64,000 nt of DNA. It comes from Prorocentrum cordatum (lineage: Eukaryota > Sar > Dinophyceae > Prorocentrales > Prorocentraceae). Below, piece after piece: positions 33,879 to 44,400 of this stretch. The DNA lies in NCBI GenBank assembly GCA_963575745.1, contig CAUYUJ010020170.1, forward strand, positions 716,513 to 780,512, given 5' to 3'. Made by a program: the position numbers and the translations under genes. The notes under the pieces were generated by a model that ran no database searches, was not told where the DNA came from, and worked only from the letters and a program-made list of their open reading frames with translations. Numbering within the stretch: position 1 is the stretch's first letter; each line of letters begins with the position of its first letter.

Positions 33879-34209
33879 CGCATCCCACCACTCGCAAAAG
33901 TAACTACTCGCCAATGGCCTGGATCCGACGAGGGGGATTCGCGATCCATTACATCGAGGCAGACGCCTGCTTTTAGGACCGTTTGCGAGTAGGTACTTTG
34001 CGAGTAGTGGAACGCGCTCGGTGACTTCAAGAAAATGAAGCCCTGAGCCAGCCAAACTGAATAACACTCGAGGGCACCCTCCCCCAGGATGCAGAGGATT
34101 GCACTTTTTTCGAAGGGGTTGTGGCCTCGGTGGCGCGAGTCTGGCGTAGTGTACGAAGGATGCTGGCCTCGGGAGCGCGCATCTGGTGTAAGTCACGAGG
34201 GATTGTGAA
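33879..34209. other. Spacer with two GGCCTCGGG units
   Basis: No gene. Units at about 34128 and 34172. AGTAACTACTCGCC and GCGAGTAGGTACTTTGCGAG words give short inverted repeats. Confidence 0.4.
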
Positions 34210-34375
34210 CCCAGACGTGATCGCGTCGTAAGAAAAAGTCAGGCTGGGAGGGTTTTGCCAGTTTTCGGCCTCGGGAGGCCCTCGCTGGGTCGCGGGGCCG
34301 TGAAAAACAATTCAGGACGGAAAACCGGCCCCGGGGAAAGGGCGGGGTCTTCAGGGACTCCGCATTGAAAAAATC
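34210..34375 (+). repeat. Dispersed GACGATTTTTGACAGTTTTC-type repeat
   Basis: Contains GCCAGTTTTCGGCCTCGGGA, then GCGGGGCCGTGAAAAAC and CCGGCCCCGGGGAAAGG. Diverged copies form an array at 39.82-40.52 kb. Confidence 0.6.
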
Positions 34376-34534
34376 AGGACGTCGCATGTCTGGGAATGCC
34401 CCAGGGCCCGTAGAGACATGTGATTATGCTGTGGTTAGCGATTGCTTCTCGGGCTCTCCGCCCTGCGCGGGACTTCCATCACTGCAACCATGGATTGAGA
34501 AAGAGGGAGCCTACAACGTGAACTGGGAACTTAG

Positions 34535-34641
34535 GGAGCCACATGCGAACCCTACCCCCTACCCCCCACGATTTCTGAGGGGGAGGGTGGGGTTCACATC
34601 AGAAATCGTGGGGGGCAGGGGTAGGGTTCGCATATGGTCCC
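34535..34641. mobile_element. Hairpin element, about 43-bp arms
   Basis: Left arm 34535-34577 contains CATGCGAACCCTACCCCCTA and CCACGATTTCTGA. Right arm 34599-34641 contains TCAGAAATCGTGG and TAGGGTTCGCATATGG. Near-perfect complement, with a loop of about 20 bp. No gene. Confidence 0.8.
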
Positions 34642-35334
34642 CTAGAACTGGAGCTGCTGCAGGGAACGGGAACACCTGTGGCTCGCAGCCTATCGGCCCT
34701 CAAAGGGGGCTGGCTGATTTGGGCGTCCCAGGGGCCCTCGAAGGCCTCCCCGGAGGCCTCTGGAGATTCGGGGCTCCGAAGATCCAGGGCTCTCACGAGG
34801 ACGCGAAGTTATTCGCGCTTCGCTGTCCTCGTTCCTTCTCCCCCTCCTCCTCGTCCTCCTTTTCTCCCTTTGGCGGGGCGGCGCGAGAGCGAAGTTATTC
34901 GCGCTTCTTCCCTAGGGATCGCCCTAGACCCGAGCTGGAGGGCCAGAACCCCGCCAGGGCCAAGAAAACGCCTGAGATTTGGGCTTGGTGGCCTTCGTTC
35001 CATACCTCGGCTCTCCGGCATGGCAGCCTTCCGGGACCACCCGGGCACCTCCGGAACGCCCTCGACGAGGCAGAGCCGGAGGACGCGTGATGGGGGAGCG
35101 AGAACGGGGGGCAGCGAGGGCTGCAGGAAGGGGCCTTTTCCCGTTGGGGCCACTATAGAGGGGGCCCTCCTGGGGCCCAGAGAGGAGCCCCCCAGGGCCC
35201 CAGACGTGCACCTTTTTCTCGAGGCCGGGGGATTGTGGAGTCCCTGTGGGTTTCAGACGATTTTTTACGATCTTTCACGTTGCTCATCATTATTCTGATA
35301 TTTCCTCTCTCGCGTTCTCTCTCTCTCTCTCTCT
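34642..35334. other. GC-rich spacer with a repeat shared with 63.7 kb
   Basis: 34799-34912 matches 63674-63787. It starts and ends with GCGAAGTTATTCGCGCTTC, itself a short hairpin, and holds TCCTTCTCCCCCTCCTCCTC between. The rest is unassigned. Confidence 0.6.
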
Positions 35335-37695
35335 CAATCTCTCCCACTCCCATTCCCATTCCCATTCCATTCCCATTCCCAATACCATTACCATTCCCAT
35401 CCCCATTCCCATTCACATTACCATTACCTTTAGCTTTATCTTTACCTTTACCTTTACGATTACCATTACCATTGCAAAGGCCATTACAATTGCCATTGTC
35501 ATTGCCATTGACACTCCCATTGCCATTGCCATTGCCTCCACTGCCGTTGCCATTGCCATTGTATTGCCATTGCCAGTCGCCACCCCGTTACCATTACCAT
35601 TACCATTACCATTACCATTCCCAGTACCATTCCCAGTACCATTAGCCACTACCATTACCATTTCCATTACCATTAGCATTACCAACACCATTGTCATTGC
35701 CATTGCCATTACCATTACCATTACCATTACCATTACCATTACCGCTGCCATCACCATTACAATTCCCATTCCCATCACCATTGCCATTACCATGACCGTT
35801 ACCAGTACCATTTCAATTACCATTACCATTACCATTGCCATTATCATTACCACTACTACTACCATTTCCATTCCCGTTCCCGTTCCAATTACCACTACGA
35901 TCCCCATTCCCATCCCCATTACCATTACCATTACCATTACCATGACCATGACCATGACCATTACCATTACCATTGCCATGGCCATTGCTATTGCCATTGC
36001 CATTGCCGTTGCCATTCCCATTGCCATTGCCATTACCATTACCATTGCCATCGCCGTTGCCATTGCAATTGCCAGTCGCTACCCCGTTACCATTGCCATA
36101 AACATTACCATTACCGTTACCGTCACCATTACCATTCCCAGTACCATTACCATTACCACTGTCATTGCCATTACCATTACCATTGCCATTGCCATTGCCA
36201 TTCGCCACTACCATTACCATTACCATTCGCCACTACCGTTACCATTGCCATTGCCATTGCCATTCGCCACTACCATGACCTTTGCCAGTACCATTACCAT
36301 TCCGATTCACATTCCCATTCCCAATGCCATTACCATTACCATTACCATTACCATTACCATTACAACTGCCATTGCCATTAGCATTACCATTATTTTTACC
36401 TCTACCTTTACCCTTACCCTTACCATTCCCATTTCCGTTACCACTACCATTGCCATTTCCATTCCCGTTCCCATTCCCATTCACATTCCCATTCCCGTTC
36501 CCGTTCCCATTCACATTACCATTACCATTACCATTACCATTGGGCCATTACCATTGCCATTCCCATTGCCATTGCCATTACCATTACCGTTGTCATTGTC
36601 ATTGTCATTGCCATTGCCAGTCGCTACCCCGTTACCACTATCATTACCGTCACCATTACCAGTACCATTACCATTACCTCTGCCATTACCATCACTATTC
36701 GCATTGCCATTGCCATTGCCATTAGCCACTACCATTACCATTGCCAGTACCATTTCCATTGCCACTCCCATTCCCATGACCATTACCATTACCATTACCA
36801 TTATCATTTCCATTACCATCACCATTACCATTACCTTTACCTCTACCTTTACCTTTACCCTTACCCTTATCATTCCCATTTCCGTTGCCACTGCCACTAC
36901 CAGTTCCATTCCCGTTCCCGTTCCCATTCACATTCCCATTCCCGTTCCCATGCCCATTACCATTGCCATTACCATTACACTTACCATTGCCGTTGCCATT
37001 GCCATGGCCATTATCATTGTCATTGCCATTGCCATTGCCAATTCCATTGCCATTACCATTACCGTTGCCATTGTCAATGTCATTGCCATTGCCAATCGCT
37101 ACCCCGTTACCATTACCATTACCTCTGTCATTACCATTGCCATTCGCATTGCCATTGCCATTGCCATTCGCCACTACCATTACCATTGCCAGTACCATTT
37201 CCATTGCCATCACCATTACCATTACCATTACCATTGCCAGTACCGTTACCGTTACCATTACCATTACCGTTGCCATTACCATGAGAATTCCCATTCTCAT
37301 TTCCATTCCCAATACCATTACCATTTCCATTACCATTACCAGTGCCATTACCATTACCACTACCACTATCATTTCCATTCCCGTTCCCATTCCCACTCCC
37401 ATTCCCATTACCATTACCATTACCATTACCATTACCACTGCCATTGCCATTATCATTACCATTACCTTTACCTCTACCTTTACCTTTACTCTGACCATTA
37501 CCATTGCCATGGCCATTACCATTGCCATTGCCATTGCCATTACCATTACCTTTGCCATTGCCATTGTCATTGCCTCGCTACCCCGTTACCACTATCATGA
37601 CCGTAACCATTACCAGTACCATTACCATTACCACTGTCATAACCATTACCATTACCATTGCCATTGCCATTGCCATTGCCATTGCCATTGCCATT
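35335..37695 (+). repeat. 2.36-kb CCATTA/CCATTG satellite with 0.5-kb units
   Basis: Nearly every hexamer is CCATTA, CCATTG or a one-base variant. The word CGCTACCCCGTTACC (or CGCCACC...) recurs at about 35582, 36081, 36626, 37101 and 37580, giving five units of 475-545 bp. All frames are open over long distances because the hexamer has no stop on this strand, so the long Thr/Ile and Pro/Leu frames are artefacts. Confidence 0.95.
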
Positions 37696-37857
37696 GCAAT
37701 TCGAGGATTTCAGTAGGAATCATTCAGTGGAGGGTTTCAGTGGGAATCCACATGTGGAGGATTTCAATAGGAATCATTCAGTGGAGGGTTTCGATAGGAA
37801 CCCTTCTGTCGAGGATTTCACTGTGAATCCTTCTTATGGGGGCGTCCAATAGGAATC
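37696..37857 (+). repeat. 30-bp minisatellite, frame-preserving
   Basis: Five units of GAGGATTTCAGTAGGAATCA type. In one + frame they read EDFSRNHSV, EGFSGNPHV, EDFNRNHSV, EGFDRNPSV, EDFTVNPSY. The 30-bp length keeps the frame. Whether it is translated is unknown. Confidence 0.8.
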
Positions 37858-37904
37858 CTTCTAGGGGGGAGGGCAGATGTGGCCACGTCGCATTCCTTTT
37901 TTTT

Positions 37905-37985
37905 TCTCCTGGCGTCCCCCCCCTTTCCCAGAGAAAAAAATAACTTTTTTTTTTTGCTGGGGGGGGGACGCCAAGAGAGAAAAAA
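37905..37985. repeat. Hairpin with poly-A/T centre
   Basis: TCTCCTGGCGTCCCCCCC on the left and GGGGGGGGACGCCAAGAGAG on the right are complementary with one mismatch. The centre holds A8 and T13 runs. Confidence 0.75.
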
Positions 37986-38204
37986 AAGAAGGCAGAGAGG
38001 TAGGAGGAGGGGGAGAGGGAGCGTCCCTCTCCAGGAGGACGATTCGAAAGTGGTCAAAAGAGAGGCTGGGGACGGCGTTGGACTGTCGTCGGCTGTCTTC
38101 GAACATGTGTCTGACTGCTTCGAAGAATCAGGGGCTCGAGCCTTGGCTCAACGAGTTCAGGTCGAGCCGTGCCCGCACCCCCCTCTCGCAGAGCTGCGCT
38201 CGAG

Positions 38205-38792
38205 ATGTGGGCGCCGGCCCTGCTCCTCCTGCTCCTCGCCGCGCCGGCCCTTGCGGGCGGCAGCGGCGGCGCGGGGGCCGCCTGCGCCGAGGGCGAGGAG
38301 GAGGAGGCGCACGCCCTGCTGCAGACTGCCGGGCAGAGCGGTGGAGCCGGCGCAGGCGTGGCTGCCACTGGCGACCCCCGCCTTCAGGACGCTCTTGGCC
38401 AGCGGTTCGACTTGACGAAGCCAGGGAAGCATGATCTGATTACCGCGAACGCCCAGGGCACTTTCGATTACGAGTCGAAGCAACCGAACCTCAGTCTTTT
38501 TTCCGTACCGTGTCGTGGCCCCAGCTCTGTCTACAATGATAATTGCTGTTTGGGAGATAACTTCAGGGACAAATGTGAAGCATGCATGTGCGCCGGCTTT
38601 GACGCGACATTGTGGTGCAACCGGGACCAGGACCCATTCCCAGGCTGCAATCACGACGGCCAGTGTGGGACAAGCAGCGGGTGCTTCAAATTATTGCCTG
38701 AAGGTTCACCATGTGTGGAGGCTTTGCAGTGCTATCACCACCCACGTTACATCGGCGGGTGCGATTTCAAAGGAGAGTGCACACCTTTTTGA
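38205..38792 (+). CDS. Predicted secreted cysteine-rich protein
   Basis: 195 codons from ATG 38205 to TGA. MWAPALLLLLLAAPALAGG is a clear signal peptide with cleavage likely after ALA (about residue 17). The next 40 residues are Gly/Ala/Glu-rich. DPRLQDALGQRFDL and PGKHDLI (about residues 54-75) match a motif (DPxLxNxxGQRFDxxxPGxHxLI) I know from many dinoflagellate secreted proteins. The C-terminal half has 14 Cys (NDNCCLGDNFRDKCEACMCA, HDGQCGTSSGCFKLL, SPCVEALQC, CDFKGEC), typical of a disulphide-rich domain. ATG 38205 is preferred over in-frame codons upstream because it starts the signal peptide. The role outside the cell is unknown. It lacks GCTGCAGC-bearing introns, unlike the spliced element genes around it. 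Confidence 0.7.
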   Translation: MWAPALLLLLLAAPALAGGSGGAGAACAEGEEEEAHALLQTAGQSGGAGAGVAATGDPRLQDALGQRFDLTKPGKHDLITANAQGTFDYESKQPNLSLFSVPCRGPSSVYNDNCCLGDNFRDKCEACMCAGFDATLWCNRDQDPFPGCNHDGQCGTSSGCFKLLPEGSPCVEALQCYHHPRYIGGCDFKGECTPF

Positions 38793-39142
38793 GCATGATT
38801 AGTCGCTTCCTCTCGTCTTGCAATGTCTGGTCTCTGCAGCGCGGCATTCAGTGCAGCTTACCTTTCGTCTGTAACCTTCGTTTCGGATGCAATATCTTAT
38901 GATAGCATTCGTGCAGCTTACCTGACGGCTGCCCTACTTTCAGATGCAAGTGACCAGGCTCCGGCCCGCCCGCGCCGCCCCTAAGGGGCCTGCCGGCGGC
39001 CGGCGGACTCGCGCGTCTGCGTCTGCGTTATCACAACCTGCAAGGCCAGGCCGGAGTCCGTGAGCATCTTTTAATGGCAGTGCGAAGCCGCCAAGCAGCA
39101 TCAGTCATTTCCTCTCGTCTTGCAACGTCCTTCCTGCCTGCC
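38793..39142. other. 3' flank with short direct repeats
   Basis: GTGCAGCTTACCT occurs at about 38852 and 38911, each followed by a GTTTCGGATGCAA- or CTTTCAGATGCAA-like word. CATTTCCTCTCGTCTTGCAA occurs near 39107, with a related CGCTTCCTCTCGTCTTGCAA near 38804. No further gene. Confidence 0.5.
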
Positions 39143-39387
39143 CTCCTCCCCCTCCTCCTCCTCCTCCTCCTCCTCCTCCTCCTCCTCGTTCCACATGAAG
39201 ACCTGGTCAGCTCCCCGCCAGGCGTTTTCCCACAATCGGGGAAGCACGCGAGACCTTCTGAGAGTTATCGGTTAAACTCTCACCACAGTTTTGAAGACCT
39301 GGTCAGCTCCCCGCCAGGCGTTTTTCCGCAATCGGGGAAGCATGCGAGACCTTCTGAGAGTTATCCGTTAAATTCTCAGCATTCGTG
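39143..39387 (+). repeat. (CCT)n and a 96-bp tandem duplication
   Basis: (CTC)n 39143-39187. Then GAAGACCTGGTCAGCTCCCC begins at 39197 and again at 39293, with units of about 96 bp differing at a handful of sites. Confidence 0.9.
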
Positions 39388-39399
39388 AAAAAAAACAGG

Positions 39400-39460
39400 G
39401 GCTCGAGCCTCGAGCTTCGAGGCTCGAGGCTCGAGGTTCGAGGCGGCTTTTCATTGTTTT

Positions 39461-39550
<90 letters not shown>
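39400..39550 (+). repeat. CTCGAG palindromic repeats, GTCGGC and GTC arrays
   Basis: GGCTCGAGCCTCGAGCTTCG-type repeats 39400-39445, about eight GTCGGC units and about twelve GTC units 39463-39547. Confidence 0.9.
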
Positions 39551-39551
<1 letters not shown>

Positions 39552-40660
39552 CGACCGCCCACGACGGCGCTGGCGGCCCACCACTGCCAGCGGGCGCGGG
39601 CGCGGCCGGGGCCACTACGCCGGAGGCCCGCGGCCAGAGTTTCCAAAGCTCTCCGCGCCGCTTTGGACACCCAGGGCCCCCTGGGCCACGGGAGGGGCGC
39701 TCCTGAGGCCATTCTGACCTCCCTGGAACTCTTGGGGACACCTTCGGCCAGGGACGCCCTTGGCAAAGCCCGAAGGAGAGAGCGGGCGCGGGCGCGGCCG
39801 GCTCCGCCACCTCGGGTCACGAACCCAGACGCGATCGCGGCGCAAGAAAAAAGCGTCGCGACGGGAGGTTTTTGGCCGTTGGGTCCGGGGGGCCCTCGCC
39901 GGGCCTCGGGGCCGTCAAGAAGCGACTCGGGGCGAAGAGCCGGTCACGGGGAAAGGGTCGGGGCTTCCAGGGACCGAGCATTGATCCTGCCTTTTTTCGG
40001 GCCCTATATAGGACCCGCACTCGAAGCGCCGCAGGGGCTCCGGGCGCGGTTGTCTGCGATGTTGAAGTTTTTTCGCCACGTTGGACCTCCGGGTCGGGTC
40101 ATGAAGAACTCACGGCGGACGATTTTTGACAGTTTTCAGCCTTTGGCGGCCCCCGCCGGATTCCAGGATCGTCAAAAAACGGCTTGGGATGACAAGCCCG
40201 GCCCTGGGGAGACTTGGGCCGGGTGTTGCCAGGAGCGCCCCTGGCCCGAGGTGCCAAGGCGCCCCCAGGGGTTCCAAGGAGGCCCCCGCGGCCTCCAGAA
40301 GAAGGCCCCCTCACGAGGCCCAGGGGCCCCGACCCAGAGATCCGACGTCGTGATTTTTTCCATACGGGGTCCCCGGAAGTCTGCACCCATTCCCCAGGAC
40401 CGGTTTTTCACCCTGACTTGTTTTTTGACCGTCCTTGGGCCCGGCGACGGCCCCTAGAGGCCGAAAATTGTGAAACAAATCCGTCTTGATTTTTTTCAAG
40501 ACGTTGGATCTCTGGGGAGGGGCATCCAAAACGGAGGGGGCGCCTTGGGCCAGGGGCACCTCTCTGGCAGCCCCCGACGCTGGGGTTCGACGTTGCGAGA
40601 AAGTCGCGACGTCGGGGGAGTCTGGGGCCGTCCCCCGGGGTTCCGAGGGCGTGTGTCTTT
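39551..40660 (+). repeat. Array of diverged GTTTTCGGCC / CCAAGG repeats
   Basis: Blocks with TTTTTGGCCGTTGG, TTTTTGACAGTTTTCAGCC or GTGAAACAAATCC, each followed by GGCCCC-type sequence and GTCAAGAAGCGACTCGGGG-like text, recur at about 39860, 40115 and 40440. Between them are CCCAGGGG-rich stretches. One partial copy is at 34.2 kb. No gene. Confidence 0.6.
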
Positions 40661-40715
40661 TGGGCCTCCTCCTCCTCCTCCTCCTCCTCCTGCTCCTCCT
40701 CCTCCTCCGCCCATT
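40661..40715 (+). repeat. (CCT)n microsatellite
   Basis: CTCCTCCTCCTC repeats with one TGC. Confidence 0.9.
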
Positions 40716-41431
40716 TCAGTGGCTATTCCGCAAGGCTGCCCCCCTTGCCCTCCAGAGTATGACGGCATCTTTCGTGTGGGCCTGAATGCCGACACATTGG
40801 ACGGCGCGACCTCGTTGTGGCTCCAGCGTGCTGCTGGAGAGGTGTTGGGTCTTCACCATATGGACGTTTCCAATGGACGTTGTGTCGCGCGGCTCGCACG
40901 GACGACGAGGAGGATGAAAGTCAAATATGTTGACGGGTTCTCTTGGATGCGGGCGCTGCAGCGCTGGCGCCTTTGTGTTCAACGTTTGCATCGCCATCAT
41001 GATCACGATGCAGCGCTGCAGCGCCCGCTTTCCTGGATGGTGGCGTAGATATTGCGTGCTGTTGTGTTCCGATGCAGCGCTGCAGCGCCTGTCAGACTTG
41101 TGGTACCGTTGTAGCGTTGGCGCGTTTGTGAGTGTGCAGTTGCAGCCGCGGTGTCCATGTATTGCGTGACGTGCTCGTCTTGAGTGCCAGTCGTTTCTCG
41201 TCGATACGCGCTGCAGCGCCAGCATTCGTGATATCGAGCGTTGTCTCCCGCATGGTTGTTGCCAAGTCACGCGCTGCAGCGCTGTGATTCGCTCATGTTG
41301 CGCGTTGCCGATGGCATGCCCTCCTCCCCCTCCTCCTCCTCCTCCTCACTTGGCTCGCGCGTCGCAGCCGCCATCGTTCGCTGCAGCGGGTGCTGGCAAC
41401 GGACCTCCTCCGCCTCCTCACTGGGCTCGCA
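40716..41431 (+). promoter_or_regulatory. Leader region with palindromes before the transposase-like gene
   Basis: GCGCTGCAGCGC-type palindromes near 40959, 41010, 41073, 41208 and 41271, then a CTCCTCCTCCTC run and CCGCTGCAGCGGG near 41381. Upstream exons or a promoter are possible; neither can be shown. Confidence 0.35.
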
Positions 41432-44400
41432 ATGGCGGCGCGCCGCTGCGACAAGCCGTTCGAAGCGCAAGCGCGCGCCGACCGTCGCGACGAGTTGCGC
41501 GAGGCCCGCGCGAGAGCGACGGCGACTGCTACAGCAGAGGTGAAGGAGGCGCGGAAGAACGCCAGGAAAGCGGAGAAGCAGGTGCAGATCCGCACCGCGG
41601 AGCTGCAGGTGGATGAGGAGGCGGATGAGAAGGAGGACGGTGGGGTTCATGAGTGTGGCAGGCTACTCCCCCGCTGCAGCGGGGGAGAAGGACGACAGGG
41701 GGGATGATCAGGAGGAGGTGGAAGGCGATGATGTGGGAGGATGAGGAGTATGAGTAGCAGGGTCGGGGTCAGATGGGCATCGCCGCTTCGGACGTGGCCA
41801 ACCAGAAACTCAACGAGGCGTTGACCTCGCTGCGGAACGCCAAGAAGATGAAGGTGACCTGAGTGAGGTCGGCCTCGGCGACCGCCTGCTGAAGCATGCT
41901 GGTTCGATTGATTGGTAAAGGCTGGAGGGAGCGTGGTTGAGCGTGTTGTTTGAGTTGCGCTGCAGCGCTTCTCCGTGGACCACGGTTGAAAGTTTGCGCG
42001 CGGATCATGATGTGTTAATGTGTTGCGCTGCAGCGCAGTTTCGCTTGCAGTTTCTCGTTGGATGGTAATGTGGCGGATGATGAGGGCGAGTGGTATTGAT
42101 GCTGTTGACGATGAAGGTGATGGTGACGGGGATGATGAAGGGACGGGAGACGGATGATGATGAGGATGGGTGGGTTGAGGAGGAGGATGGGGAGGACGAG
42201 GGGGCGCATGAGGGGGAGGAGGAGGAGGAGGAGGAGGAGGAGGAGGAGGAGGAGGGGGTATAGGAGGGGGAGGAAGAGGAGGAGGACGAGGGGGATGGCG
42301 AGCAGGATGGAGGAGGAGGAGGACGTTCGCGCTGCAGCGCGTCAGATTGTCATCATTGAACGTTAGCGGCGCTGTAGCGCCATGTGCTCCCAGACTGATG
42401 CTTGGCAGTTGGCGCTGCAGCGCGCATTTGGTTGCTCTCCACGCGGTGCAGCCTCATTTCCATCCGTAGTCGCCGTGGCCCCTAGCGGAGGGGCCCCTCC
42501 GCGCGCGCGCAGCGACGGAGGCGAGCTTGCCTCGGGAACGCGCGCGATGGCGGCAGAGGACGACCGCCCAGGGAAGCTGCGGCGGCTGTCCCGCCTTCGC
42601 GCGGGACTGCCATTCATGCAGTGTAATGCGATGGCGCAATTCCTGGCGTCCGTTAAGCGAGACGGAATCCCCGAATTGGGATCCCGACGCCAGGATATCA
42701 GAGACGATCGGGAGCTCATGGTCGGTGAGAACACGCCGTGCGGCAAGCTCCACCAGAACATGATAGTCGGGCAGCGCACGGTGGAGATCTGCAGTCCAGC
42801 AGCAATGCTGTGGTATTGCAGCGCCCTCCCCGCGACGCAGCCTCTGTGGCAGCGGGCGCTGGAGCTGCCACGCCCGTGGCACATCATCATTTACGGCGAT
42901 GAAATAGGCGCTGGCAACGCGCTGGCGCACGTGCAGAACCGCAAGTCCTGGGGCATCTACTGGGCGATCGCGGAATTCGGCCCGCAGGCGCTTTCGTCGG
43001 AGGACTTTCGCGATAGCGTTGCTGCAGCAACGATATATGCGGGGGGGGAGGGGGGTAGAGAGAGAGAGAGAGAGGCGCTGCAGCGCCAGTTGTGCTGCGA
43101 TTTGTTCGCAGGATGCGTGGTTCCAGCTCGCGACGACGCGGGCCAAGACCGCGAACGACATCCAGCCGCACGGACTGCCGATGCTATTGGACGCAATCCT
43201 CGCGCAGTTCTGGCCTGATCAGGGGCGCAACTTCAGCGCAGGCATCAGCTTGCGGCTGCGCCCCGACGGCGCGACGGAGCTCATCCAGATGGACCTCGGA
43301 ATTTACATGCAGCCGCTGCAGCGGTCGCCGCATAGCACCCAAGATTAGTTAGCATACATGTGCACATGTATATATCCATTACGCCTTCTTGCGTCGCTGC
43401 AGCGGCTCTGTCGGATCGCGGACGAGGATGCAATACACCGCTTGATCGGAATGAAAGGTTCGTCAGGAATCAAACCATGTTTTATGTGCCGCAACGTGTT
43501 CTTGAAGGGCGAAGTTCGGGATATAGTTGCTTCTGATGCGACGGGTGTCGCTGTTCACCACTCGGAACCAGATGCGTCGCGGCTGCAGCCGATGACGGCG
43601 CCGTTGCTCGATGCCATCTGCAACAGATTGATCGAAGGGGTCAACATCATGAACAAGGGCGAGTTCCAGGAGTTGGAGCGCCGACTTGGCTGGAACTGGG
43701 ACCCCCATTTGCCTGAGCGGGTTCGGAAACTCAAGCCGCTCGAGACAGTCATGTTTGATTGGATGCATTGTATTTTCGTCAACGGTACATATAACATTCT
43801 GGTGTTCCAAATGTTTCGAAGGTTGAAGGGTTACTGGGCGCGCGCAGGCGCATATTTCCAGGACTGGTCGTTTCCAGGGTGCCACTCCATCTCCCCCGAC
43901 ACGTACGCGATCTTCGGCGAGAAGCGCGTGAGGTCCCACGTTGGCAGCAAGCATTTCAAGTGTACCGCCAGCGAGGGGCTCACAACCATGCAAGTATCAT
44001 TGCATGCTTCGCGCCCCCGCCAGACCAATAATACATGCGCTGCAGCGCACGGGAATTTCTGTAGGATATGTACTGCACCCCTCTTGTTCGGACATGCGTT
44101 CGCGCGGGCGGATTGACGTGTTTCTTCAGGGAGGTGGCTAGCGACGCTGCAGCGCCTGCAGTCCGATCGGCTCGCGCAGTGTTCGAGGCGCACACGATCG
44201 TTGTGGAAGAAATCCTACGAGCATCCAGGCGTCAGGCAGACGCGGATAAGCTGCAGGCTGCGGTTAACAGGTTTTTGTTGTCATACAGCAGCGTCTGTGG
44301 CAAGGAAACGATGGCGCAGAAGTTCCACTACCTGCGCCACTTCGCCAACTACGCGAGGCGTTGGGGCCATGTGGCGCTGCCGTCGTGCTGGGTTTTGGAG

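Noticed and set aside
35246-37600. 784-codon open frame of Thr/Ile/Ala strings
   Set aside because: Product of the CCATTA/CCATTG satellite, which lacks stops on this strand.
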